A stretch of DNA of 9,741 nucleotides, from positions 1-9,741 of the forward strand of contig SKTJ01000267.1 of NCBI GenBank assembly GCA_007122565.1, given 5' to 3'. The position numbers were made by a program, and so were the translations under genes. How positions within the stretch are numbered: position 1 is the stretch's first letter; every line of letters starts with the position of its first letter. Below the pieces are notes generated by a model. That model was not told the DNA's origin, did not search any database, and worked only from the letters and a program-made list of their open reading frames with translations. The stretch comes from Syntrophomonadaceae bacterium. Lineage in GTDB: Bacteria; Bacillota; Dethiobacteria; DTU022; UBA8154. Below are positions 1-5,644 of this stretch, piece after piece.

Positions 1-32
1 ATAATTATTAAAACCCATCAAAATACGATGAC

Positions 33-54
33 ATAGCAATAAGTGCTATCTTTT
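33..54 (+). terminator. weak hairpin, possible terminator of an upstream gene
   Basis: ATAGCA (33-38) and TGCTAT (44-49) form a perfect 6-bp stem with a 5-base loop, followed shortly by TTTT (51-54). The stem is AT-rich and the U run short, so it would be a weak intrinsic terminator at best. It lies before the first gene and could end a plus-strand transcript entering from the left. Confidence 0.25.
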
Positions 55-85
55 CCGGTGATTAACCAGTTTCCATTCCCCCTTA

Positions 86-94
86 TGTTATAAT
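86..94 (+). promoter_or_regulatory. extended -10 promoter candidate for the DUF218 gene
   Basis: TGTTATAAT at 86-94 is a perfect -10 hexamer (TATAAT, 89-94) preceded by the TG-N extended -10 element. No convincing -35 lies 16-18 bases upstream, which extended -10 promoters tolerate. Transcription would start near 101, leaving a leader of about 48 nt before the start codon at 149. Confidence 0.5.
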
Positions 95-148
95 TGTAAG
101 TAACAAGTATGCAATAATAATATACATACAGGGGTGCCTGGCTAAGCG

Positions 149-736
149 ATGAAAAAAATCGCGGTCGTTTTTTTAATTCTACTAGTAGTACTGGCAGGCT
201 GGTTTACGTACCAGTACTATTCCATCCTGCAAGTGGGCGAGCAGACTGAACCTCAGCCTGCTGATGTAATCATTGTGCTCGGGGCTGCTGTCTGGCCCCA
301 GGGCCCCAGCCCCGCATTACAGGCAAGGATTTATTATGCAACCCAGCTTTACCATGAGGGGTATGCAGACAAACTGATCTTAAGCGGCGGCCTCGGTGAA
401 AACCCTCCCACAGAAGCCGAGGCTATGGCGGTTGTCGCCACAGTTCTGGATGTAAAAGCTGATGCGATGTACCTGGAAAAAGAAGCTCGTAACACCCGGG
501 AAAACCTTGCATTCAGCAAAGAAATCATGGAAGAAAACAACTGGGAAACTGCCATTATCGTCACAGATGTTTTTCACATTAAAAGGGCGCTGCTCATTGC
601 TGAAGCACTGGGCTTGGAAGCTTATGGCGCCCCGGCAAAAAACAGCGTCCTCTACCGCAACCGGAGTTTAAGGATTCGTTATACTGTTAGGGAAGTATTA
701 GCTCTGATAAGTTATTACCTATATAATATATTGTAA
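149..736 (+). CDS. YdcF/SanA-like DUF218 family membrane-anchored protein
   Basis: A 195-residue protein of the DUF218 (YdcF/SanA/ElyC-like) family. Residues 4-20 form one hydrophobic N-terminal segment, probably an uncleaved anchor, placing the domain outside the membrane. The Rossmann-like DUF218 core follows: DVIIVLG (39-45), LILSGG (76-81), the acidic TEAEAM (88-93), ARNTRENL (113-120) and TDVFHIKRA (139-147), all typical conserved blocks. Family members are linked to envelope integrity and peptidoglycan or lipid-carrier metabolism, but the reaction is not firmly known. The ATG follows AGGGGTG (130-136) at a rather long spacing of 12. It appears to be a single-gene unit with its own promoter; the next gene has a separate promoter. 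The family call is firm, the cellular role is not. Confidence 0.88.
   Translation: MKKIAVVFLILLVVLAGWFTYQYYSILQVGEQTEPQPADVIIVLGAAVWPQGPSPALQARIYYATQLYHEGYADKLILSGGLGENPPTEAEAMAVVATVLDVKADAMYLEKEARNTRENLAFSKEIMEENNWETAIIVTDVFHIKRALLIAEALGLEAYGAPAKNSVLYRNRSLRIRYTVREVLALISYYLYNIL
186..219 (+). repeat. 9-bp perfect inverted repeat inside the DUF218 gene
   Basis: TAGTACTGG (186-194) is the exact reverse complement of CCAGTACTA (211-219), with a 16-base loop. It falls in codons 13-24, the membrane-anchor coding region. It could form an mRNA stem-loop near the start of the gene, but may be chance. Confidence 0.4.
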
Positions 737-781
737 CCCCTATCCTGAAACAGCTAATATTTATTGCATTGTTTTAACAAT

Positions 782-798
782 TACTATTGACCGTAGTA
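782..798 (+). promoter_or_regulatory. BlaI-type operator of the blaI/M56 pair
   Basis: TACTATTGACCGTAGTA is an inverted repeat of the form TACTA-N7-TAGTA. It covers the -35 hexamer of the promoter that drives the repressor gene, so bound repressor would exclude RNA polymerase. The same half-sites at the same spacing recur at 2291-2307. BlaI/MecI/CopY repressors bind such short dyads as dimers and usually repress their own gene. The assignment to the adjacent repressor is inferred from position and repetition. Confidence 0.65.
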
Positions 799-815
799 GC
801 GTAATGAAATATAAT
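787..815 (+). promoter_or_regulatory. sigma-A promoter of the blaI/M56 pair
   Basis: TTGACC (787-792) and a perfect TATAAT (810-815) are separated by exactly 17 bases. The predicted start near 822 gives a leader of about 35 nt before the repressor ATG at 857. The -35 element lies inside the inverted repeat 782-798. Confidence 0.75.
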
Positions 816-856
816 TATACAAAGAATATCGCTCATAAAGTCAAAGGAGACTCCAG

Positions 857-1312
857 ATGAAAGATCGTATTCCTGCTGAATTCCGCCCCGGTATGCAAGG
901 CCTGGATAAGGTACTGGGAAAACTGGAAAGTGAGATCATGGAGATTGTCTGGCGTAAGGGATGCCAGGTCAGTATCCGTGATATTTATGCGGAGATTCAG
1001 GCTAACCGGAAGATTGCTTATACCACTGTGATGACCGTAATGGGGCGTCTTGCCGCTAAGAATCTCTTGCAAAAATGGCCGGTGGGAAACACCTATTACT
1101 TCCTCCCAGCCGTTACACGGGATGAATTTACACGGAGCGTGGTTGGTAAAGTCATGGACAGCTTGCTGGATGACTTTGCTGATGCCACGCTGGCTCATTT
1201 TGTGCAGCGCGTGCAAAAAGATGACAGGGAAACTATCCGCAAGCTGGAGGAAATGCTGGCAGCGCATAAAGAAGACCTGCAAAAGGAAGGTAATCCTGAT
1301 GCAACTGACTGA
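857..1312 (+). CDS. BlaI/MecI/CopY-family transcriptional repressor
   Basis: A 151-residue winged-helix repressor. The DNA-binding domain spans roughly residues 20-90 and shows the family pattern: LGKLESEIMEIVW (21-33), VSIRDIYAEI, then the recognition helix region AYTTVMTVMGRL before KNLLQKW. The C-terminal third is helical and charged, as expected for the dimerisation domain. It is slightly longer than most family members because of about 15 extra N-terminal residues; an internal Met at residue 13 could be an alternative start, but the ATG at 857 has AAAGGAGA (843-850) six bases upstream. The gene overlaps the M56 peptidase gene by 14 bases, the usual two-gene BlaI-BlaR arrangement in which the membrane peptidase relieves repression. 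Likely targets are the dyads at 782-798 (self) and 2291-2307 (DUF2318 gene). No beta-lactamase is present in the window. Confidence 0.92.
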   Translation: MKDRIPAEFRPGMQGLDKVLGKLESEIMEIVWRKGCQVSIRDIYAEIQANRKIAYTTVMTVMGRLAAKNLLQKWPVGNTYYFLPAVTRDEFTRSVVGKVMDSLLDDFADATLAHFVQRVQKDDRETIRKLEEMLAAHKEDLQKEGNPDATD

Positions 1313-2264
1313 TCTGCATTCATTTTTTATTTATGTTATCGTTGGCCATTTGATCGCCTATCCGGCAGTGCTTCTCTGTCTGAGATTTTTCCCCCTGCGT
1401 AACCCGGGGCAGCGCATGAACCTCTACCTGCTGGCGCTGGCATCCCCTTTTATTGCTTTTATCCTGTATCATTCTCTCTTTGCCAAACAGTGTCATACGG
1501 GATTCTTCTCCGTGGGCGGAAGCACACTGGGGTTTCTCTGTTATGTGGGCTTTTTAGGCTACACCTATTTGTCTCCCCTGCTCCTCCTCTTTATCGGTGC
1601 CGGTATTTTAAAAGCTGCGGCTATACCCCTCTTTGTAGCCCGCACGCGCAGGCAATCTGTGCGGTTGCCCCAGCATGAAGAAGAAAGGGTGAAGCGTATC
1701 CTCGCCGCACAATGTGCTGCCCTCTTATTGCCTGTTCCCGAGGTCGTTTACAGCAGTCAAAAGGGCTTCGCCGCTTTTATTGCGGGGTTGCGCAAACCCG
1801 TCCTGGTCATAAACGCCTGGCTCCTGCCTCAATTGACGGAGCAGGAGATAAAAGCTGTTTTAACCCACGAGCTTGTTCATATACAAAAGAGAGATACCCT
1901 CTTTTCCTACCTGCTGCACCTTCTGCGTAACGGGTCTTTTTTCAGTCCGTTCAGCGGACTGCTGCTGCGCGGTTATCTTTTGGAAAACGAGCGGCGCTGT
2001 GACCTTGAAGCTGCCGCTTTACTGGGCGATTTTCGGAACTATAGCGCTGCTTTGCTCAAGGTTTGGAAATTACTATTGGAAGGAGGCGTTAAAAATCCCG
2101 CACTGGTCAGCAGTTTTTTAGGAAGGGGACGGGAGATGGAGTTGCGTCTAACCACCCTAATGCAGACAACTCAGGGAAAAGGTTCCCTTCCATCTTACCT
2201 GTTTGTCAGCTTCGCTGCAGTCATAATGGCGGGGACAATAATATTGTTGGGGCTTATCTGTTAA
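1299..2264 (+). CDS. M56 (BlaR1-like) family membrane zinc metallopeptidase
   Basis: A 321-residue multi-pass membrane protein. Hydrophobic segments lie near residues 8-30, 42-60, 75-112 and 299-321. The cytoplasmic-facing peptidase region carries the zinc motif HELVH (190-194) and a downstream ENERRCDLEAA block in which E231 is the probable third zinc ligand. In BlaR1/MecR1 this domain is activated by ligand binding outside the cell and leads to loss of the BlaI repressor. Unlike BlaR1, this protein ends right after its last membrane segment and has no extracellular penicillin-binding domain, so its signal is probably not a beta-lactam. The ATG at 1299 was chosen because GGAAGG (1285-1290) lies 8 bases upstream and the protein then starts just before the first membrane helix; the same frame is open further 5' inside the repressor gene, but that is overlap. 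It is co-transcribed with the repressor. Confidence 0.9.
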   Translation: MQLTDLHSFFIYVIVGHLIAYPAVLLCLRFFPLRNPGQRMNLYLLALASPFIAFILYHSLFAKQCHTGFFSVGGSTLGFLCYVGFLGYTYLSPLLLLFIGAGILKAAAIPLFVARTRRQSVRLPQHEEERVKRILAAQCAALLLPVPEVVYSSQKGFAAFIAGLRKPVLVINAWLLPQLTEQEIKAVLTHELVHIQKRDTLFSYLLHLLRNGSFFSPFSGLLLRGYLLENERRCDLEAAALLGDFRNYSAALLKVWKLLLEGGVKNPALVSSFLGRGREMELRLTTLMQTTQGKGSLPSYLFVSFAAVIMAGTIILLGLIC

Positions 2265-2279
2265 TTTTGATGCTTATTT

Positions 2280-2308
2280 TTGTCAATATCTACTACGCTA
2301 CGTAGTAA
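2280..2308 (+). promoter_or_regulatory. candidate promoter of the DUF2318 gene
   Basis: TTGTCA (2280-2285, 5 of 6 consensus) is followed after 17 bases by TAGTAA (2303-2308), a weak -10. The perfect dyad at 2291-2307 lies between and over these elements, a geometry suited to repression. The -35 is good and the -10 poor, so confidence is moderate. Confidence 0.4.
2291..2307 (+). promoter_or_regulatory. perfect BlaI-type operator upstream of the DUF2318 gene
   Basis: TACTACGCTACGTAGTA is a perfect palindrome with 7-base arms around CTA. It shares the TACTA-N7-TAGTA frame with the site at 782-798 over the repressor's own promoter. It lies 44 bases before the TTG start of the DUF2318 gene and 26 bases after the M56 gene. 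This suggests direct control of the downstream cysteine-rich locus by the adjacent BlaI-type repressor. Confidence 0.68.
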
Positions 2309-2350
2309 TGTAACATCTGACTTTAGAAGATTTTATAGGAGGCGGTTTTT

Positions 2351-2950
2351 TTGAGTGACAAAAGGCTGAAGGAAAAAAGAAAACAGTTTTCCCGTGCGGC
2401 AAAGCACAACCCGTATAAGAACTGGGCCATATTAGGAATAGGGGTGATCGTGGTCACTACCGTGTTTATCTTCATGGCAACCCGCACCCCGGAGACCGGA
2501 GCCAGTGCATTTGCTTTTGGTGAACCTGTAGCCGAGACCCGTTCCTATGTGGGGGAATTAATATCCATGACGGAGGTTGAACCGCTAATCGAAGATGAAA
2601 TGATCAAAATACCTTTTGAGGCGGTTGATAGTAACGGCATTGTCAACTTTGACGTGGAAAATGATGAAGGTTTTCTCGTACCGCTGATGGCTTATATCAC
2701 ACCTTCGGGACGTCTTTTCGCAGGCAGCAGTATGTGCGAGCCTTGCAGAGGACGTACATTCTCCCTGGCCGGTGAGACACTGGTCTGTGATGTCTGCCGT
2801 ACCACTTATACAATTGAAGACCATCAATTTATTGCAGGCTCACAGGCATGCGGTTCTTACCCGCCTGTCTATATGGAACCATTGGTGGAAGACGGTACAA
2901 TAAACATCGCCCTGGATAAAGTGCTGAGTTGGCGCATCCGTGCTTTTTGA
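2351..2950 (+). CDS. membrane-anchored DUF2318 protein with two CxxC pairs
   Basis: A 199-residue protein. A basic N-terminus (1-24) is followed by one membrane segment (about 26-43), leaving a soluble domain of about 155 residues outside the membrane. The C-terminal half matches the DUF2318 pattern: C129-x2-C132, thirteen residues, C146-x2-C149, then C167 in SQACGSYPP. This looks like a zinc-ribbon or rubredoxin-like metal- or iron-binding fold. DUF2318 proteins accompany FTR1/P19-type iron uptake and FtsX-like ABC permeases, for example next to p19 in Campylobacter. The TTG start at 2351 is supported by AGGAGG (2337-2342) at 8 bases. A perfect BlaI-type dyad lies upstream. It is probably the first gene of the transport locus, separated by 267 bases from the next one. 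Metal specificity cannot be read from the sequence. Confidence 0.82.
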   Translation: MSDKRLKEKRKQFSRAAKHNPYKNWAILGIGVIVVTTVFIFMATRTPETGASAFAFGEPVAETRSYVGELISMTEVEPLIEDEMIKIPFEAVDSNGIVNFDVENDEGFLVPLMAYITPSGRLFAGSSMCEPCRGRTFSLAGETLVCDVCRTTYTIEDHQFIAGSQACGSYPPVYMEPLVEDGTINIALDKVLSWRIRAF

Positions 2951-2981
2951 CAGTTGGATCGCTGGTAGTTAGATAGCAGAT

Positions 2982-3071
2982 AGGCAAAAGACTAATTCTG
3001 AACATGTTAAATCTTGCACCTTGTCCTGTAGGTGCGTCCGTCCTACCACTATTGACTCATGTCTTTTGCCT
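2982..3071 (+). repeat. 11-bp inverted repeat enclosing small alternative hairpins
   Basis: AGGCAAAAGAC (2982-2992) is the exact reverse complement of GTCTTTTGCCT (3061-3071). Between them GCACCT (3016-3021) can pair with AGGTGC (3030-3035), or GTAGG (3028-3032) with CCTAC (3042-3046); these two stems exclude each other. To the right, about 3061-3105 is a pyrimidine-rich tract of degenerate CTTG/CCTGC-like units. The region has no convincing coding potential. It may be a dispersed intergenic element or a structured RNA segment between the DUF2318 gene and the rest of the locus; the sequence alone does not decide. Confidence 0.5.
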
Positions 3072-3107
3072 TTCTTGCCCTTGTTTCCTGCGTCTTGTTT
3101 CTTGTAT

Positions 3108-3125
3108 GCGGCTGCCCACAGCCGC
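3108..3125 (+). other. strong 7-bp GC-rich stem-loop in the intergenic region
   Basis: GCGGCTG (3108-3114), loop CCCA, CAGCCGC (3119-3125) make a perfect stem. No U run follows on either strand, so it is not a standard intrinsic terminator. It could slow transcription or protect the downstream mRNA. Confidence 0.55.
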
Positions 3126-3168
3126 CCACGAGTCAAGATCATACGTAACACCGGGGCATACCCGCCTG

Positions 3169-3197
3169 TTGCAATAGTTTTGATATCTGACCACAAT
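3169..3197 (+). promoter_or_regulatory. weak promoter candidate for the ABC transporter genes
   Basis: TTGCAA (3169-3174) and CACAAT (3192-3197) are 17 bases apart, each matching four of six consensus bases. It would start transcription just before the small Cys-rich gene. Read-through from the DUF2318 promoter is the alternative. No TACTA-N7-TAGTA dyad is seen here. Confidence 0.3.
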
Positions 3198-3217
3198 AAA
3201 TACTGAGGTGAATTTAA

Positions 3218-3646
3218 ATGAACAGTTCCCTGAAAAATCTATTACTTGTTGGGATCGTTGTCCTGCTCTTCTTTACCGTCTTTAACAACTATATCCTGGC
3301 CCGCCCCCTGGGCGGCAACAGTAGCAGTAACAGTTTCTTTCCACAGGGCTCCTGCTGCGCCCCGGGTGCACCAAGCGAGTCACAGCAACAGCAGGGCCTG
3401 GCAAATAATAACAGCAACAGTTTATTTCCAGGCGGCTCCTGCTGCGCGACGGGAGGCGCTCCACAGGGTTTAACAAGCGAGTCTCTGCAAGAGCAGGGCC
3501 TGGCATATTACGCCTCGAGCACCGGTGAAACAGCTGAAGAGGCGGTCGTGGAAGACTTCGGTTGTCACCAGGAGATTTTTATATACAAGAATGGCGAACT
3601 GATGATGCGCCTCGCCTATGCGGGCGGCAATTTTTTTGAAATTTAA
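3218..3646 (+). CDS. small one-TM protein with two SCC cassettes, family not recognised
   Basis: A 142-residue protein I do not recognise. Residues 7-28 are one membrane segment. Residues 34-62 and 63-96 are two copies of a low-complexity cassette: Asn/Ser-rich run, FFP or LFP, GSCC (C46-C47 and C75-C76), then a Gln-rich end QGLA. The C-terminal 46 residues form a compact conserved domain (YYAS, TGETAE, AVV, FGCHQEI with C116-H117, IYKNGE, final FEI) that recurs in the 85-residue protein at 6957-7214, which lacks the cassettes. Vicinal cysteines and a Cys-His pair suggest soft-metal binding or thiol chemistry on the outer face of the membrane; this is inference. GAGGTG (3205-3210) lies 7 bases before the ATG. 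It precedes the first FtsX-type permease and probably belongs to the same operon. Confidence 0.8.
   Translation: MNSSLKNLLLVGIVVLLFFTVFNNYILARPLGGNSSSNSFFPQGSCCAPGAPSESQQQQGLANNNSNSLFPGGSCCATGGAPQGLTSESLQEQGLAYYASSTGETAEEAVVEDFGCHQEIFIYKNGELMMRLAYAGGNFFEI
3317..3505 (+). repeat. in-frame tandem duplication of the SCC cassette
   Basis: Two imperfect in-frame copies, about 3317-3403 and 3404-3505, encode the N/S-rich, FFP-GSCC, Gln-QGLA cassette. GGCTCCTGCTGCGC and AGCAGGGCCTGGCA are identical in both copies. The second copy is longer by a few codons. The last part of the unit (Gln-rich QGL) also precedes the C-terminal domain in the paralogue at 6957-7214, so the cassette looks like an inserted and duplicated unit. 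Confidence 0.7.
3555..3576 (+). repeat. 22-bp direct repeat, copy 1 (small-protein gene)
   Basis: Twenty-two bases encoding the FGCHQEI region are identical to 7123-7144 in the paralogous gene. The two copies lie about 3.57 kb apart in direct orientation and enclose the two permease genes and the ATPase gene. Confidence 0.75.
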
Positions 3647-3679
3647 AAGTCAGGCACTACTGTGGGGAGAGGTGTAATA

Positions 3680-4870
3680 ATGAATACAGGATCCATCGCT
3701 TTAAAAAATCTAAAACGACATAAGTGGAAAACAGCATTTCTCATCTTTAGCCTGGCGCTCGGGGTGGCTACCGTATTGGCCGTATATAACATCGTACAAA
3801 CGATGCAACTGGAACTGGGAGACCAGCTGGACGAATTCGGCGCCAATATTGTGATCGCGCCCCGCACAGAGGGTGTGGAACTGAGTGTTGGCGATACCCA
3901 CGTGGGGCAGGTTATTTTTGAAATGGAAAATTTAAGCACAGCAGATCTGGAACGGATCGATGAAATCGAGGAACGGCGCAGCATCAACATTATCTCTCCC
4001 AAGATAATTGCAGATGTTGATGTGGCAGGACAAAAAGCACTGCTCGTGGGCATGGACCCCAGGCTCGAGTTCAGTATGAAACCCTGGATTTCCCTGCACC
4101 AGGAGAATGTTGGGGAAACAGGCAATGACCTGGCCCTGCTTGAGCTGCCGCCGGACGGTGTACTGCTGGGCTTCTCTGCTGCCCGCGCCCTGGGAAAGAG
4201 CACCGGTGAGCCGCTCCAGCTAAACGGGGAACCGTTCCAGGTGACGGGGGTGCTCGGGGAGACTGGCGGCGAGGAAGACGGCCTGATCTTTGCCGACCTG
4301 GCAGCGGCCCAGGCCCTGCTGGGGCGCCCCGGCGAGTTTTCCATGGTGGAGATCTCCGCCTACTGTAATTTTTGTCCAATTGAAGAAATAGTAGCCCAGC
4401 TCCAGGAAGTGCTGCCCGGTTCCCAGGTTACGGCGCTGCGGCAATCGGCCCTGCTGCGCAAGGAGACCATGGATCGTTACGCCGCTTTTGGTTATACTCT
4501 CTCGGGGATTGTTCTTTTGGTGACAAGCCTGGGGATCTTTAACACTATGCTTTCTTTTGTGCGGGAAAGGACACGGGAGATCGGCATTTTGCGGGCCATC
4601 GGCTTCCGCCGCAGCCACCTGCTGCAGATCATCTTTTTAGAGGCGCTCTATGTAAGCATCCCCGGCGGTGCAGTCGGCTACACGGCCGGCATACTCATCG
4701 CCCGTCTGGCAGGCCCTTTCCTGGCCCAGATGCAGATCCAGGTTCCCTGGCGTCCGGAGTTACTGCTGCCGGCCATGCTCCTTGCGGTGGCGCTGACACT
4801 GGTATCAAGCACCGTTGCCGCCCTGAAAGCGGCTGCACTGGAACCGGCTGAAGCCCTGCGCTTTTATTAA
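3680..4870 (+). CDS. FtsX/MacB-type ABC permease with an extracytoplasmic CxxC
   Basis: A 396-residue permease of the MacB/FtsX (type VII ABC) architecture. One membrane helix lies near residues 18-40, a large extracytoplasmic domain at about 41-265, then three helices near 267-290, 315-342 and 360-385. The cytoplasmic coupling region reads FVRERTREIGILRAIGFRRSHL (293-314), and the end AALEPAEALRFY is typical. The extracytoplasmic domain carries YCNFCPIEE with C229-x2-C232, which the second permease lacks. The ATG at 3680 has GGAGAGGTG about 6 bases upstream; an in-frame GTG at 3662 would add six residues but has no good binding site. It should pair with the ATPase and the second permease as a heterodimeric transporter. 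MacB-type systems often move or extract envelope substrates rather than import them; a metal or thiol role here is inferred from the neighbours. Confidence 0.88.
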   Translation: MNTGSIALKNLKRHKWKTAFLIFSLALGVATVLAVYNIVQTMQLELGDQLDEFGANIVIAPRTEGVELSVGDTHVGQVIFEMENLSTADLERIDEIEERRSINIISPKIIADVDVAGQKALLVGMDPRLEFSMKPWISLHQENVGETGNDLALLELPPDGVLLGFSAARALGKSTGEPLQLNGEPFQVTGVLGETGGEEDGLIFADLAAAQALLGRPGEFSMVEISAYCNFCPIEEIVAQLQEVLPGSQVTALRQSALLRKETMDRYAAFGYTLSGIVLLVTSLGIFNTMLSFVRERTREIGILRAIGFRRSHLLQIIFLEALYVSIPGGAVGYTAGILIARLAGPFLAQMQIQVPWRPELLLPAMLLAVALTLVSSTVAALKAAALEPAEALRFY

Positions 4871-4899
4871 ATTTCAATAATGAAACAGGAGGAAAGACA

Positions 4900-5631
4900 A
4901 TGCCTCATAGCCTGGTTAATGTAAAGAACGTGACGAAAACGTATCAATCGGCTGAAGAAGAAGTATGGGCCCTGCGGGGGGTGAACTTGGAGGTATACCG
5001 GGGTGAGTTCCTTGCTATTATGGGACACTCCGGTTCGGGTAAGAGCACCCTGCTGACCGTTTTGGGGGGACTGACCCCCCCCACTTCGGGCTCAGTGATC
5101 ATCGATGATCTGAACATTTATGACCTTTCCCCGGAGCGCAGGGCCGATTTCAGGAGAGAATACCTGGGCTTTGTCTTCCAGCAATTTCAACTCATCCCCT
5201 ACCTTACGGCTTTGGAAAACGTTATGTTACCCCTGGTGACAATTAACCTGAGTAACCGGCATAAACGGGAGAAGGCCGGGGAGACCCTGCAAAGTGTCGG
5301 CCTGGGCAGCAAGATAAATCGTCTGCCAAACCAGCTCTCGGTAGGTGAACAGGAGCGGGTAGCCATCGCCCGGGCTATCGTCAACGATCCTCCCCTTATC
5401 CTTGCCGATGAACCTACAGGCAGCCTGGATACGATAACGGGAAATGAAATAATGGAGATTTTTCAGAAACTGAATGCTGACGGCCTGACCATCATGATGG
5501 TAACCCATAACAGAGATAATATGCACCAGGTAAGCCGCTCCGTTTTCATTCAGGACGGCCTCATGGAGAAACAAGAGCCTAAAGCGTTTAGCGCAGCCTG
5601 TGACCTGCAAAAAACAGTAACAGGAAAATAG
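4900..5631 (+). CDS. MacB/LolD-type ABC transporter ATPase
   Basis: A 243-residue ABC ATPase. Visible motifs are Walker [10 protein letters not shown] (42-50), Q-loop FVFQQ (Q94), signature [14 protein letters not shown] (146-159), Walker B PLILADEP with D170-E171, the D-loop SLD, and the H-loop VTHN (H203). The signature reads LSVGE instead of LSGGQ, a variation found in some MacB/LolD-type ATPases. The length is normal for a stand-alone subunit. AGGAGG (4887-4892) lies 7 bases before the ATG. It is placed between its two permeases, 29 bases after one and 13 before the other, so translation is probably coupled. It powers the FtsX-type pair from the cytoplasmic side. Confidence 0.93.
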   Translation: MPHSLVNVKNVTKTYQSAEEEVWALRGVNLEVYRGEFLAIMGHSGSGKSTLLTVLGGLTPPTSGSVIIDDLNIYDLSPERRADFRREYLGFVFQQFQLIPYLTALENVMLPLVTINLSNRHKREKAGETLQSVGLGSKINRLPNQLSVGEQERVAIARAIVNDPPLILADEPTGSLDTITGNEIMEIFQKLNADGLTIMMVTHNRDNMHQVSRSVFIQDGLMEKQEPKAFSAACDLQKTVTGK

Positions 5632-5644
5632 GGGGTAAAGGGTC

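Noticed and set aside
1050..1298. 5' extension of the M56 frame inside the repressor gene
   Set aside because: It is the alternate frame of the repressor coding region; the ATG at 1299 has a good ribosome binding site and starts at the first membrane helix.
3021..3206. A 61-codon open frame (TTG start) in the intergenic region before the small Cys-rich gene
   Set aside because: It lies across the inverted repeats and the degenerate pyrimidine tract, has no ribosome binding site, and its composition reflects the repeat rather than a protein.
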